A stretch of 64,000 nt of DNA from Torymus aiolomorphi. Its lineage: Eukaryota; Arthropoda; Insecta; Hymenoptera; Torymidae. Below are positions 40,682 to 51,844 of the stretch, one piece after another. Location: NCBI GenBank assembly GCA_036365515.1, contig CM070874.1, positions 174,381,797-174,445,796 of the forward strand, written 5' to 3'. The position numbers and the translations under genes were made by a program. The stretch's first letter is position 1, and every line of letters starts with the position of its first letter. The notes beneath the pieces were generated by a model, which was not told the origin of the DNA, did no database searches, and worked only from the letters and a program-made list of their open reading frames with translations.

Positions 40682-41143
40682 GTATACCTATTTAATATTG
40701 AAATAGCATAATATCCGTTTTAGGGGTAGTTGTAAAAAGCATTTTTCGTAACACACCGGGACACGTCAACTTTATTTTTTTAATTTGTTTATAATACAAT
40801 TTTTTTTTTTTAAGATTCAATCAATTTTGTAATTTTTTGAGCGAAGACATTGTCATAATTTTAGGGTTTTCTTTTATAAAAAATAAGGAATGCTACCCTT
40901 CTAGGTAGAAATGTTGCACAAATATTCGTTTTTCAATTGCAAATCATATCCACTTTGTTTCATCAAAAAATTCCAATTCGTTCCGGAGATACCGTTTTTG
41001 GGGGTGAACTTTAAGGGTGGTTTTCACCCCTTAAATGAGCGTATGGGCACATAAAAAAAACACGTGTTAAATATTTTTGGATGTACAACAACATATCAAA
41101 ATTTGAAGAAAATCGGTGAGCTACACCTGGGGCCCTTTCCTTG
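40682..41143. repeat. Right terminal inverted repeat of TIR element 1
   Basis: About 460 bp complementary to 32379-32840, sharing GGGTGAAAACCACCCTTAAA, CGAATATTTGTGCAA and TTCTTCAAATTTTGATATG in inverted form. Confidence 0.85.
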
Positions 41144-41146
41144 TAA

Positions 41147-42400
41147 GTGATGTAGTCATTGCAATCTCTCACTTCTCGCAGGCAAGAGGGTAGACGGGGT
41201 TCCCCAAAAGGTGATCGTAAAAGCTCTGCCGGTCATAGGCGAGTACTTGTTAAAAATCTTCAACTCCTTTTTCGCACAGGGAGTCTTTCCGGGCACTTGG
41301 AAGCGGGCACAGGTAATCGCGCTCAAGAAAAATGCAACCTCGTCTACGCCTTCGGATTTTCGTCCGATAGCGCTGCTTTGCTTCCTCTCCAAGGTGCTTG
41401 AAAAGATTGCCCACGACCAAATCACGGAGTACCTTAATAACAATAGCTTGCTCGACCTTTTCCAGGCCGGATTCCGTAAACATCATAGCACTCAGACGGT
41501 ACTTCTTAAGCTGACTGATGACATACGCATTGGCATTGATAACAGAAAACTGACGCTACTGTTACTCTTTGACTTCAGCAAGGCCTTTGATACCATTTCA
41601 CCGACAAAACTTCTGCGCAAACTCCGCAGGCTGGGATTCTCCAGGTCGGCTTTCCTGTGGATTAAAACATACTTACAAGGTCGTACCCAGATGGTTATTT
41701 CCAATAAAAGCGGAAATTCGGATTGGCTAGAAACTAATCTGGGAGTTCCGCAGGGTTCCGTCCTGGGTCCTCTGCTGTTTTCTCTCTACGTAGATGACTT
41801 ACGAGACAGACTCGACGATCATACTATCAAACATATATTTTACGCAGATGACCTCCAAATTTATCTACATACCACCAAGGACAAAATCTTGGAGGGTATA
41901 GCTCAGCTATCTGATGCAGCACGAATGGTGGCTGAATGGACTGAGAGCTCTGGGCTGCATCTCAATGCTGGCAAGACCAAAGCATTCCTATTTGGCTCGA
42001 GGACAGGTGTGAATTGGTCTGCCTTTTGGGGCGCTTGTTTCGTTCGGTAGCGAAGTCGTGAGTCTCGGTGTTACTCATGATAGCAAATTAACATGGAAAC
42101 TGCACATTCAACAACTTGCAAAGAAAGTCAACAAAGCCCTACATAGTTTGCGGTTTATTAGGGCATGTACCACCGAGACCCTCCGCAAAAGATTAGTTGA
42201 GTCATTAGTGCAACCGCACCTAGACTACTGTACGGTGGTATACATGGACGCATCCAATGATCAGCGTGAGAAAGTGCACCGATTAAGCAATGCATGTGTG
42301 AAGTATATCACTGGGACTAGGAAGGATGAGCACATAGCCCCCGACTGAAAACGCCTGGGCTGGCTCCGTACGGACTCACGCAGATGTTCTTATTCAATGA
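41147..42400 (+). pseudogene. LINE B ORF2, reverse transcriptase half
   Basis: RT motifs run in order: FPGTWKRAQVIALKK, DFRPIALLCFLSKVLEKI, LLLLFDFSKAFDTI (first Asp), LGVPQGSVLGPLLFSLYVDD and the catalytic FYADDLQIY (about 41848-41874). A frameshift near 42025-42055 moves to the C-terminal frame (SLGVTHDSKLTW; LDYCTVVYMDASNDQREKVH; KYITGTRKDEH), with a stop at 42346-42348. The 3' end is truncated near 42400, where a different element begins. The single early stop near 41195 and one frameshift show it decayed only moderately. Confidence 0.88.
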
Positions 42401-42404
42401 TACG

Positions 42405-44427
42405 TGCAAGCTTCACTGTTCTTATATGTTTGCCCATGACAGTTTTTGCAATAATCAGAGCATCGTAAGCCGTGTTTAACACAACCACACGTTTTGTTTG
42501 CATTGTCCTACATATTTGCAACTAATATTTTTTTAAATGTATCGGGTACCGAAGGACCTTCAACATACGTGGGCACAAGTGTATCTTCATGGATTTTCTA
42601 CGCCTAATCTACCGGGTTGAACAAATTTCCCATCCACATCTGGACTTGATAGTAAACTCTATTTAAGTGAAGTTTTGCTGCAAATTCTGTTGGTGGTAAT
42701 GTCGCTAAATAAAATGTTTTTGTTTCGAGCATTTTTAAAAAATATTATATCGCAAATCAGTTAGTCATTTCATTTTTACTTTTACCACTGCACAACGCCG
42801 GCATAACCTCTTGGCTGGCTGTTGCGATTTGTGTTTTTGTAGCAATAGGTGAATAGAAATCTGTGACGATTTCTCTTAGTTTTAATCTTTATCAAGAATT
42901 TTTACGATTTTTCCTTTTCGCTGCTTGTACAAAGCCGGTGGTGTCACCACCAGAAAATGCATGAATGAATGCTATTAAATTATTTAAAATATTATTCCGG
43001 AAAGAATTGGAAGAAAAGACTTTTTTGTCACTTTAATCTTTTGCAGGTTTTAAAAAGTAAAAAAGATTATTCGTCGGTGCTCTTTGTACAAATATTATTA
43101 AAACATCGATGTCTTCGGCGACAATTGCGGAAGGTTTTCCTGGCTCGCTCACTTCCACTGCAGTTTCAACGATCAGAAAATCAGCATCTTCGAGAGTTTG
43201 GTTGTAAATCCAGCTTTCTCCAATTTTTCTCTTAAAAATTGTATTAATCTATTTTTGTTTTTATCATTAGATAATAATTTTTCTTGAGAAACTGTCGATG
43301 TCATGGAAACGTCAAAAAGAATTTCTCTAAATTGCTGTCGTGTTTATCGCCGTTGACGTTGTGCATTTGTTGTACTTTTCCATGAGTATTTTGCATCATT
43401 TTTTTGCCAATTTCTAACGCAATTTTAATCGTTTTGTCACTTTTCCACCCTGAATCAATCGACATGATTTCATCACTATGTGTAAAAATAGTTCATACGA
43501 CGATAAAAATTTTAAAACTTTATTTAAATCGTCTGTATCTCTAGATAATCGAGAAGCTTTGGAATCAACGTGTTGTTCTGATGTTGTAAAAGTAATATTG
43601 CAAAATGTATGTAATGATTCTGTAAAATCGATAAGAACAGGCATTGTTAAAACCCATTTCGTTAGTGTACTATCACTTATTCTCCTTTCATGAGTTAATC
43701 CCCCACTGGTTTTCATGCATCGCATAAGTATCTGTTCTATAGCCATATCAGACCAAACTCCTGACCAGAATTTATCTGAACGCCTAATAGTAAAATAACT
43801 ATTTTTAACGGATTTATCATATTCCAATACACCCATTTTTTTTCTAATTCATACATGTCTTAAAGATATAAATGAGCAGATTTAGCATATAGATAATAGC
43901 CACTAGCATGGAAAAATGGAATCATCTTTCTTATGATCTGTAGGGGAAGCTCCCAAGTTCCAGATCATTCAGATTCAATATATTGCTTCAATACGGTAAT
44001 CATATTAAAATATTGTAACCACAGCTGCGCAGTAGGTCCATTATTTGCAATGTTTTTAATATGATTTTGAAATTTGTTAACAATAGATCAAAATTCTTCG
44101 CTTTTAACATTAATTAATTTTTTCATCATCGATATATTGCAGAAGATTATGCACAACTTCATTTTCGTTTTCACTAAAATTAAATGAAGAGAGAATTATT
44201 TGTCCCAATGCTAAATGCGCTAAAGTATAATCTCTTACTGCTCTAGTATAAGCGTGACCACCTAAAATTTTTTCAACTGAATTTTCAGCAAATATTTCGC
44301 AAAAGAGCTCCTTTAATCCACTACCATTCATAATAAATCCTATAGCACCTATAAAAGACATTGCAAGATGAAATCCACCAACTCTGACAATTACCGTTGA
44401 TAATTCATCTTTACAACGCTTAAGGAT
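42405..44427 (-). pseudogene. TE-associated protein with CXC-type cysteine cluster, decayed
   Basis: The minus-strand frame enters at about 44427 (ELSTVIVRVGGFHLAMSFIG; GSGLKELFCEIFAENSVEKI). It passes a frameshifted part (44100-43840; GPTAQLWLQYFNMI), then 43836..43414 (GVWSDMAIEQILMRCMKTSGGL; TTSEQHVDSKASRLSRD). It ends near 42405 with HAFSGGDTTGF, LPPTEFAAKLHLNRVYYQVQ and a Cys cluster CGCVKHGLRCSDYCKNC. I know this layout from highly repeated, unnamed arthropod proteins, and the CXC-like cluster suggests DNA binding. The TE class is not clear to me. It inserted into, or recombined with, the errantivirus gag. Confidence 0.55.
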
Positions 44428-44643
44428 TTCTTGCTCCTGCTGGTTATGCAATTCTTCAGCGACGAAATTTGGTGGTCCAGTGCTTTTAAAAAAGTTATTT
44501 CCTCTCAGCGTAAAAGCGTTGTTTGGTGGAGTAAAATTATTATTTGGTCTGGCTGAGTTATTATTTTGCGCAGTAGGTACGTTATTTGATCTATTTGAAT
44601 TATTATTATTCGGCCGGTTTGTATTTCTAGTGCTTATCGACAT
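44110..44643 (-). other. Chimeric ORF: errantivirus Gag tail fused in frame to CXC-type protein
   Basis: One uninterrupted 177-residue frame. Residues 1 to about 72 are the Asn-rich Gag C-terminus (STGPPNFVAEELHNQ, also found in the second errantivirus copy at 53270-53310). From about ILKRCKDELSTVIVRVGGFH onward it is the CXC-type protein. The junction lies near 44427. It arose by insertion or deletion and need not be functional, but it is open across the join. Confidence 0.6.
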
Positions 44644-45526
44644 GGGTGTCGGTCGATAATTTTGTTTTGATTATTTTGTCTAAAAGCATTGATTCCGAAG
44701 TTCGTTGGGGCAGCAACGGGCTGTGGTTGGTAAAAAGATGTATTATCATTCCTCGAAGTTACAGGCGAGTTATTAAATGGATTAACTCTAGTAGGGGCGA
44801 AAGAATTTGTATTTTTTGATGTTTCTGGTGCGCCAAATGGATTAATTTTTCTTGAATTTTTAGTCGTGCCAAGAATGTTTGATTTCGGTTTACTATCGCG
44901 TTGCCTAACAAAGTCGAGAAAAGCTGACTGTTATTCATGATTGTCGTATTGTCTGCATTTTACTAAACACGCCTCTATATCATTTAATTCAAAGTGGATT
45001 AAATATACACGATACGGACGTAGAATTCAGTTTACAAACGTATTTTTAACTACTTTATCGTAAAATGTGTTTTTCAAATTAATTGTATTCTGATCTTCAT
45101 TATGTAGCAGTATGTGTTCTTTTATTTTGTTTAATCTGTATTTAACCTCATCAGCGTATTTTTCGTACGTTTGATTATGTGACTGATGGCATGTACTTAA
45201 TCTATTAAATAATAAATCTTCCGAACTGGGGTTACTGTACCGATTTATTAAAAGAGTCTTACACACGGCCCACGTAGTCAGATTATTAGTAACTATTAAA
45301 TCTAATGCCTTTCCTCGAATTTTAGATTGATAAGAGCGAATAACGCTTCGTTTATCGCGGCGTCGTTCGACGCTAGATTCACGGCAAATTTGTCGCACGT
45401 TTGCCTCGTGCCTCCTTCGTACACGGGGATGGCTTCGCGCCATATCGTTAATCTGAGTTTAAATTGATCCATTGGGATTGGAGATTGATTTACTTGTTGA
45501 TTTGCTTGTTGCTGATTATTTGTCAT
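44428..45526 (-). pseudogene. Errantivirus-like gag, frameshifted
   Basis: Starts MTNNQQQANQQVNQSPIPMD at 45526 and continues MDQFKLRLTIWREAIPVYEGG. After a frameshift near 45300-45330 it reads GKALDLIVTNNLTTWAVCKTL and SNPSSEDLLFNRLSTCHQSHNQTYEKYADEVKYRLNKIKEHI to 45027. A broken part follows, then an Asn/Pro-rich tail. The same capsid-like gene occurs at 52322-53340 on the plus strand. Gag forms the particle in which reverse transcription occurs. Several frameshifts leave it inactive. Confidence 0.7.
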
Positions 45527-45800
45527 TTTGCTTTTTGTTTAATTATTTTTACGCGATCAATCGTATTTATAAGGATAAGATTAGGTGGGAAGTAGGGAAT
45601 TCCAAAGACCTACTATTTTTGTTTATGCTTCGATGATTCCAGGTAAGTCACTGCCTACAGGTGGGCTTCAGCGTCGATGTAGGTGTGGATCTGCGACGAC
45701 GGGGTTGAAACACCGGCTGCTTTTTCCGTGATGATTTTCGTCCAGTAGTTGGGAGAAGAATCTGTTTAGTAACCTCGCAGAGTCTTGTCCGCGCAACGCC
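45527..45800 (-). promoter_or_regulatory. Errantivirus leader and primer-binding region
   Basis: On the minus strand the LTR end TTAACT is followed at once by GGCGTTGCGCGGAC, corresponding to GGCGCTGCGGACACG after the LTR of the second copy (52057). This is the expected location of the primer-binding site. The primer tRNA could not be identified with confidence. Confidence 0.5.
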
Positions 45801-46121
45801 AGTTAAGTGAGAGAGTACGGTGGACGACCAAAAGGAGGTGACATACACAGGTACACTTAACAATAAGTAAGTAAATCAATTGAACTAAAGACGTTTATTA
45901 AATACTATAAATGAAATTACGTCGTTACAGTATGAACCCCCGACAGTGACTGGCAATCGCCGATGCGAGAGCAGAGTAAGAAAGTATATTCTATTGTCAT
46001 CTCCATTGTCTTCTTATCTTGCCCTTTGTCTTTGCAGCTTCACAGTGCATCCGGTAGGCAGCGATAACGTAGCCGTAGCTGATCGATGCATCCATACGCC
46101 GAGACGTTGAGTCATATAACT
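45801..46121 (-). repeat. Errantivirus 5' LTR
   Basis: 321 bp, AGTTATATGA...CACTTAACT on the minus strand, near-copy of 26781-27103. Confidence 0.82.
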
Positions 46122-46253
46122 CGAGCGCGCGCAACTCCGGTGCAGCCGAAACGAGGCCTGAGTGCCAGCGCTCTTACGCTCCGCGCGTATCAAATCCGTC
46201 TCGGAACACTTAATATGCCCGTCATCCGTAGCGAAGCTGCTTAATACTTTCTG
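46122..46253 (+). repeat. Solo LTR (Gypsy B family), segment 2 of 4
   Basis: Continues the LTR at GAGCGCGCGCAACTC and runs to GAAGCTGCT, matching about 34700-34808 of the intact LTR. Confidence 0.7.
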
Positions 46254-46597
46254 CAGCATCCTTCTTATTAAGTTGAATCCACGCCGTAAGAGTTGTGCCT
46301 ACATTTTTAGTATTAATTTCATCTTCACAACCTTCTCTAAAGAACACTTTTTGTTCATTTTCGATATGAACAGCTAATCTATAAATTGTATGCGATAATT
46401 CACTCATTTATATTCATACAAGCGATGCATAGCTTATAGAGGACATACATATCTAGTTGTTAATATATTGTTTTATTTCATCATATGCAAGTTCTACATT
46501 ATCTATATCATTAGTATCTACATTGTCACCACCTGCAATTTTACTATGAATTTTCATTTCAATCAAAGCACAATCAAGACCTTTATAGCAATAGACA
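46254..46597 (-). pseudogene. Helitron Rep/helitron-like domain fragment
   Basis: On the minus strand, CYKGLDCALIEMKI and AYDEIKQYINN (about 46597-46453) precede MSELSHTIYRLAVHIENEQK and VFFREG (46407-46330) and TTLTAWIQLNKKD. This is the order of the Helitron region joining the Rep domain to the helicase, where YKG...DEIKxYxDARY and HxIxRLxVHLxxxQxVxF are conserved. Stops separate the pieces. It lies inside the solo LTR. Confidence 0.65.
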
Positions 46598-46911
46598 CAT
46601 CGGTATTCGGCAGAGGAGAAAGAGAGAGAGATAGGGGGGGAGGAAGAGGCAGCAACTACTGTGCGAGCGACAGAGAGCGAGAGAGAGAGTCGACTGCACC
46701 GGCTGCTCCTTCCAAACGTAAGTTTTCTGCTCTCTTCTCGGGTGTTTATTGTAAAGGCTTGCACGGAAATCGCCCTGTGCAAGCTTTCTGTGCCGTGTAC
46801 GTGCGGGTGCGTGACAGCCCGCCGTACTTAACACCGCGCGCGAGAACAGCAGCTTCGCCGTGCACCGTAACGTTCACGCGTTTGAATCGTAACCGGCGCG
46901 TGCGAACTAAC
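46598..46911 (+). repeat. Solo LTR (Gypsy B family), segment 3 of 4
   Basis: Matches the intact LTR from its GA-rich part to GCGAACTAAC, including CGTAAGTTTTC and GCACGGAAATCGCC. Confidence 0.75.
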
Positions 46912-47984
46912 TTACAAGGGGAGGCAGGTGTGAATCACCGATTACCATGAAACTTTGCTGGTGAATATCGTGTCAAAAAATACACGACGTGCTTTTTATT
47001 TTTGCCAACTCGCTGGATTAGGGGGGTTAAAACCATCTCCGAATTAATAAAACTAGGTATTTTCGGCATTAAAAACGCATCAGTTTCAGATAGAAAATAA
47101 TAATAAATAATTATTATGATTATATGACTCGAAAGAGAAACAAAAAATATTCGTCACGAGTTTCTGATTATATTTCCTTCTAGTCTATATAGCGAGTAAA
47201 AACCGCCCTTACAAATACAAATATTCGGTGTCCAATTTCAATTTATTAACGCTATTCTCTCGCTAAAATCACATTTAAAAAAATGTTTTTAATAATTAGA
47301 CAAGCTTATCAAGTGGTGCCTCCCGCTTTGACCCTGGGGTCCAATTTGAAGGTCATTTCAAGGTCAACTTCGATTTTTTTTTTAATAGGAACCAATATTT
47401 TATTTACCTGACATAGACTGAAATTTTCTACGTTTAAATACGTCATTACGACCTTGGTCAAGGAAGTCCCAGAGGTTATTTCAAGGTCATAACAACGGGG
47501 GGCTGAGGAGGTCTTTTATGACAACAAAGTGGGGCTACACAATTAGGTCGTGAATACAGTTTACGGTACATGCTGCACGGAGTGAAGTCGATTATTTCCT
47601 CGAGTGATTAGTGTCTTATAGGCATCTGCGGGAATAATCACCAACTATACTTTCTTGTTGCATAAAGTATTAGTATTCGTGCTATAAGTATGACATTTCA
47701 AAAAAATCATTATTCACGGGCTAATGTTGATTTTTCTATTGATACATCATACGACTGTGATATACTATTTGTAAGCAGCTGACGCTGGAACCGAGTTATA
47801 ATTGATTTCGATTTCTGTTTATCCAAGTGTACACTAAAAATATTCGATACGTCCTGTTTTTATTCTTGCCATTTAAAAATAATTCTTAAAATCAACTGTA
47901 AAATATTTTTACTTTCCGAATTGCGGAATTATACTTTAGATAAATTTCAAGAAGCAATTGCCTTTAAAATAGCTGTCCACGATA

Positions 47985-49030
47985 TACACTTATAGAGATG
48001 GGCTCTACAAAAAAAAATGAGTTGAAAATGCCATGGTTTAAAGCATCTCGTTGGTGGGTATAGCAGTTTAAGTGTAAACACAATATTGTTTACAGAAAAA
48101 TAACTAAATTTGTTACTCATTCGGATGTGGATAACATGACAGATTTACAGTAACAATGCGAGAATTTTAGAAATGATGTTAGTGGATTAATTTCCCAATA
48201 CGGTGCACAAAAGGTTTTTAATTAAAATCAAAGTGGATTTAATTTGGAGATGCACAGTGGTAGAACACTGTGTTATGAAGGCGCAAAAGAAGTAGAATGT
48301 GTTGCTCAATCGCTTTCCTCTATAACACATAGTTACACAATACAAACGACTGTATCTGCGGAAGGAAAGTTACTATCACCTTTATTTATAGTTTAAAGGA
48401 AAAAAGTGGGATATTTGGACCACGTGTTATTGAAAATTTATTTGTACCAACAAATGTACGCGTTGAAGCATCAACCTCTGGAAGCATCAAACTTGGATAC
48501 AAGAAATATTTTACCACAGAGCGGAGACTCTCCAGTTCTATTGTTGGATTCATGGAGCGGACAACGTGAAAAAAACAGTAAAGGAGGTTATACCACCACA
48601 TGTTAACCTAAAGTTGAAAATAATACCGAAAGGCACAACAGGCATGATTCAGCCTTCAGATGTGTACGGTTTCCGTTTCTGGAAGAACTTTGTTAGAAAG
48701 TTATCAGATATAGTAATTTTACTCAATTACAATGTTAATTTGCATAAACGAAATAATATTATAAGAATACAATCTCTAACGCACAATCAGTTTTCTTCGC
48801 CAAGATTTCAGGACGTATTTAGATATGGATGGTAAAAAAGTGGCTATGCTGTGACTAAACCTATAAACTTCAAAAGTCCAGTTGAATATTGTTTTAATAC
48901 CGAACAAGAACCGATTTGTGACATATGTGGAGAAACAACAATAATAAGATGTGCATGGTTTAAAAAACTATTATGTTTTAAGCATTTCTTCATATATTTC
49001 CATTATTGTACAAAATATGTACCCTGAATT
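47985..49030 (+). pseudogene. DDE transposase of TIR element 2, multiply stopped
   Basis: Readable pieces in order: a C-terminal DNA-binding remnant (ITKFVTHSDV), the region around the first catalytic residue (NQSGFNLEMHSGRTL, where relatives have DQSGF, so the Asp is probably lost), then VAQSLSSITHSYTIQTTVSA and LLSPLFIV. Next come a frame containing LLLDSWSGQ (second acidic site) and IIPKGTTGMIQPSDVYGFRF, then NNIIRIQSLTHNQFSSPRF and a Cys/His tail (CDICGETTIIRCAW; CFKHFF). Stops and frameshifts occur throughout. Confidence 0.72.
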
Positions 49031-49179
49031 TATTATTCGTGTGAATAACCATATTCTTAATTTAATTTTTAGTACAGTATGCGTAAAATGCGATTTTACG
49101 CATTGTTTTTGGTGCGTAAAAAATTTTACGCACCCGGATGTGCAAATCACTATTTAAAATCTATTAAAAAATGTATTAA

Positions 49180-49640
49180 AAATAGTATATTATGCACCAA
49201 GGGAATAAAATGGGCTGTGTGCTCCCTGTGTGAGAGTTGTCGCCTGAGCGAAGCGAGGGTGACAAACGCGCAGGTTCGCACAACCCATTATATTCACGAG
49301 TGCAATATACGACTTTTTAACACAACTATCATAACATTCGTACTCGTTTCCCGCCGATAAGGAAAAAAAGGCTGCATATTGATTCCCTAACCTCACTCTC
49401 GTTTCCAGCGCAACGCACTGTTTGTACCCGAGCCGAAGGCGAGGGCACATGTGCATGGCGGTGGGGACTAGAGTGGGGGTAGGGAATGAACGTAGCACTT
49501 TTTTCCCACTTCGGCGGGAATAAAGTACGAACTTTATGATGGGGTGTGTTAAAAATAATGTTCGACACTTGTGCGTAAGAATTTCTCGACTTCATGTGAT
49601 CGCACCACACTCGGTGTGTAAAACCCTATTTTACGTACTA
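49180..49640. repeat. GC-rich repeat related to the 22.7-23.5 kb module
   Basis: Starts ATGCACCAAGGGAATAAAAT like the module at 22735/23089. Contains GAGCGAAGCGAGGGTGAC and GAGCCGAAGGCGAGGG and ends with ACACTCGGTGTGTAAAACCC. Non-coding. It lies within TIR element 2. Confidence 0.45.
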
Positions 49641-50790
49641 GTATCGAAAAATACTGTAACAGTATAGATATAGATAGTTATGTAAACATGGTATATTTTT
49701 CTTGTGTAACGAATTTATTTATAAATATAATAAAGTATGGATAAAATTTTGAACTGCCATGTCTTTGATTTTTGATAATTTTAGGATTTAATTTATAACT
49801 ACTTATAATCTTGCTACAAAACCTACGGAATAAAGCATGTTATTTTAACTGCGAAGGATCAATAATTATTCATATCATACAAGTAGTAAAAAATTACAAT
49901 TTACGAAAAAATTTTGCTGGATCTATACTTTATATCTGATTTAAAATTTCGTGTCAACACAAATAATTTTCTAGATTTCACTTATTAAAAAAACTATTGG
50001 TATTAAATAGTAGATGTATGCAATGGTAATATTGTAGTCAAGATCGAGTATCATTATGATGAAGGTTAAATCTCCGCATGATCCAAAATCGATGGCGTGG
50101 ACGTTGCGAACTTCAGATAACCTTGAGATGTTAGGTAAAATGAGGCCCTTTGCCACGATTTTTAACTCCTGCAATCTCCGCTAACGTAAATTTTTCTTAA
50201 ACACCATATTGTCACAATTTAGTGTTGAAAACTATCAGTGATTTTGAAATGAGCCCTGGGGTCTGCTTGATAAGAATATAAAACATACAAGTCTCCATTT
50301 CCGCTAAAAAATAAGTTTTTATTAAAAAAATCGAAGTTGACCTTAAAATGACCTTCAAATTGGACCCCAAGGTCAAAGCGGAAGGCACCACTTGATGACC
50401 TTGTCTATTTATTAAAAACATTTGTTTAAATGTGATTCTAACGAGAGAATAGCGTTAATAAATTAAAATTGGGCACTGAATATTTGTAAGGGCGGTTTTT
50501 ACTCGCTATATAAACTCGAAGGAAAACAAATCAGAAACACGTTTCGAATATTTTTTGTTTCTCTTTCGAGTCATATAATCATAATAATTATTTATTACTA
50601 TTTTCTATCTGAAACTGATGCGTTTTTAATGCCGAAAATACCTATTTTTATCAATTCGGGGGTGGTTTTAATCCCCTAAACCAGCAAGTTGGCAAAAATA
50701 AAAAAACACGTCGAGTATTTTTTGATACTATATTCACCAGCAAATTTTTATGGTAATCGGTGATTCACACCAACCTGCCTCCTCTTGTTA

Positions 50791-51172
50791 GTGTAATTGA
50801 CAGCACTTGGGTGGTGCATGTAATGCTTTAGTTTAATATGCTGTGATATCTAGTTACTCGTCGCGTTGTTTTTTATACAACCCAACCCATCCTTCTCCCG
50901 GATAACGCCGCTTCCGCGGGAAAACGACTCCGCCGGTCGTTTTCATATCTGAGTGTAGCGGCCGGGTGATTTACTCTTCGAGCGCGCGTTTTTCACTCAG
51001 CAATCCAATAAGTTGGAAAGCGAAGACCGTGTGCGATCTTCCCGTTGTTTTCGGGATTTCAGGAGCAGATTCCCGAGCAAGTAATTTTAGTCTGACACGC
51101 GCGGCACCGTGTTCTAGGGCGTCGCTGGCCTGTGGCTTTTTGGGATTTTTCCCCAGAAGCCACCTCGTTCCA
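50791..51172 (+). repeat. Solo LTR (Gypsy B family), segment 4 of 4
   Basis: From GTGTAATTGACAGCAC through TGATATCTAGTTACTCGTCG to the LTR end CTCGTTCCA at 51172, followed by ATCC. About 10% diverged from the intact LTRs by eye, so it is much older than Gypsy B itself. Confidence 0.75.
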
Positions 51173-51176
51173 ATCC

Positions 51177-51844
51177 GAATACATGTTATAGGTCAAGCGA
51201 ACGTACGAATGAATATATGAATTACTATATTTATAATTGATGAATATTTATTGCGACTGTGAATATTATTTCCCGGATAACAGAAAAACTCAGTAGTATC
51301 AGCAAATAGAATTTAAAGACTAAATAAATAATAGACACGAAATTAAATTATTAACTTATTAGATAATAAATTCAAGAAACTAAATAATTAACATTAGAGA
51401 ACAAAAAATTCATATGAAAAAACCTTAATTGGAAAATTAAGTTTGCTGATACACGATAAATAAATCCCCGGCTGCTCGGTAGTTTATCCGTAACAAATAA
51501 CGCATGCGATGGTGAGGCTAGCGCATCTCGTGCAATGCATGCCGCATGCGAGTTTAGTTGATTGAAAAGGAAGGAGAACGGGGTATTGAAATAATAATTC
51601 TCGGCACGTAAGGGAATATAACACTATGTTCATTGAACGAATAAGGTAAAAAAGGAGGATACTGCGATATGCGGTCAGCAGGAGCGCAAGGTGGTCCGAG
51701 TCGCCGTGGGTTAGAGAAAAAGAGAGAGATGAATCGAGCCGGTACTTACACAATTGGCGTGATCGCTGTCGCCGGCCTGTAATGTAACATCCCTTGCGCT
51801 GACCGTCCACGAGCGGCTGCTAGCCATGCCAGCTTGCAGTTTCA
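51177..51844. other. Gene-free stretch
   Basis: AT-rich then mixed composition. No convincing gene or repeat boundary. Confidence 0.35.

Larger units (their letters stand above)
32379..41143 (+). mobile_element. TIR element 1 (DDE transposon) with nested fold-back and Gypsy B
   Basis: Termini CAAGGAAAGGGCCCCAG (32379) and complement (ending 41143) open inverted repeats of about 460 bp (to about 32840 and from about 40682). TAA flanks both sides (32376-32378 and 41144-41146). Removing the element plus one TAA makes the LINE B frame continuous, which supports the ends and the 3-bp duplication. Of 8765 bp, 6.0 kb are Gypsy B and 0.76 kb a fold-back, leaving about 2 kb with a transposase C-terminus. 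Confidence 0.85.
26781..46121 (-). mobile_element. Errantivirus-like (Gypsy group) provirus relic hosting other TEs
   Basis: The two LTRs (26781-27103 and 45801-46121, both minus orientation) start AGTTATATGA and end TTARCT, typical errantivirus termini. They differ at about 20 of 320 positions by eye. On the minus strand the order is 5' LTR, leader, gag (45526..about 44430), foreign insertions, env tail (27309..27094), 3' LTR. pol is absent. The flanks are the two halves of the solo LTR, CGCG on one side and CGAG on the other, possibly a mutated duplication. Confidence 0.75.
46915..50787 (+). mobile_element. TIR element 2 (DDE transposon), TTA duplication
   Basis: Termini CAAGGGGAGGCAGGT (46915) and near-complement ending at 50787 open inverted repeats of about 490 bp. 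TTA flanks both sides (46912-46914, 50788-50790). It has the same organisation as TIR element 1: CAAGG ends, long TIRs, 3-bp TWA duplication and a related transposase. It splits the solo LTR. Size 3.87 kb with a decayed transposase. Confidence 0.82.
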
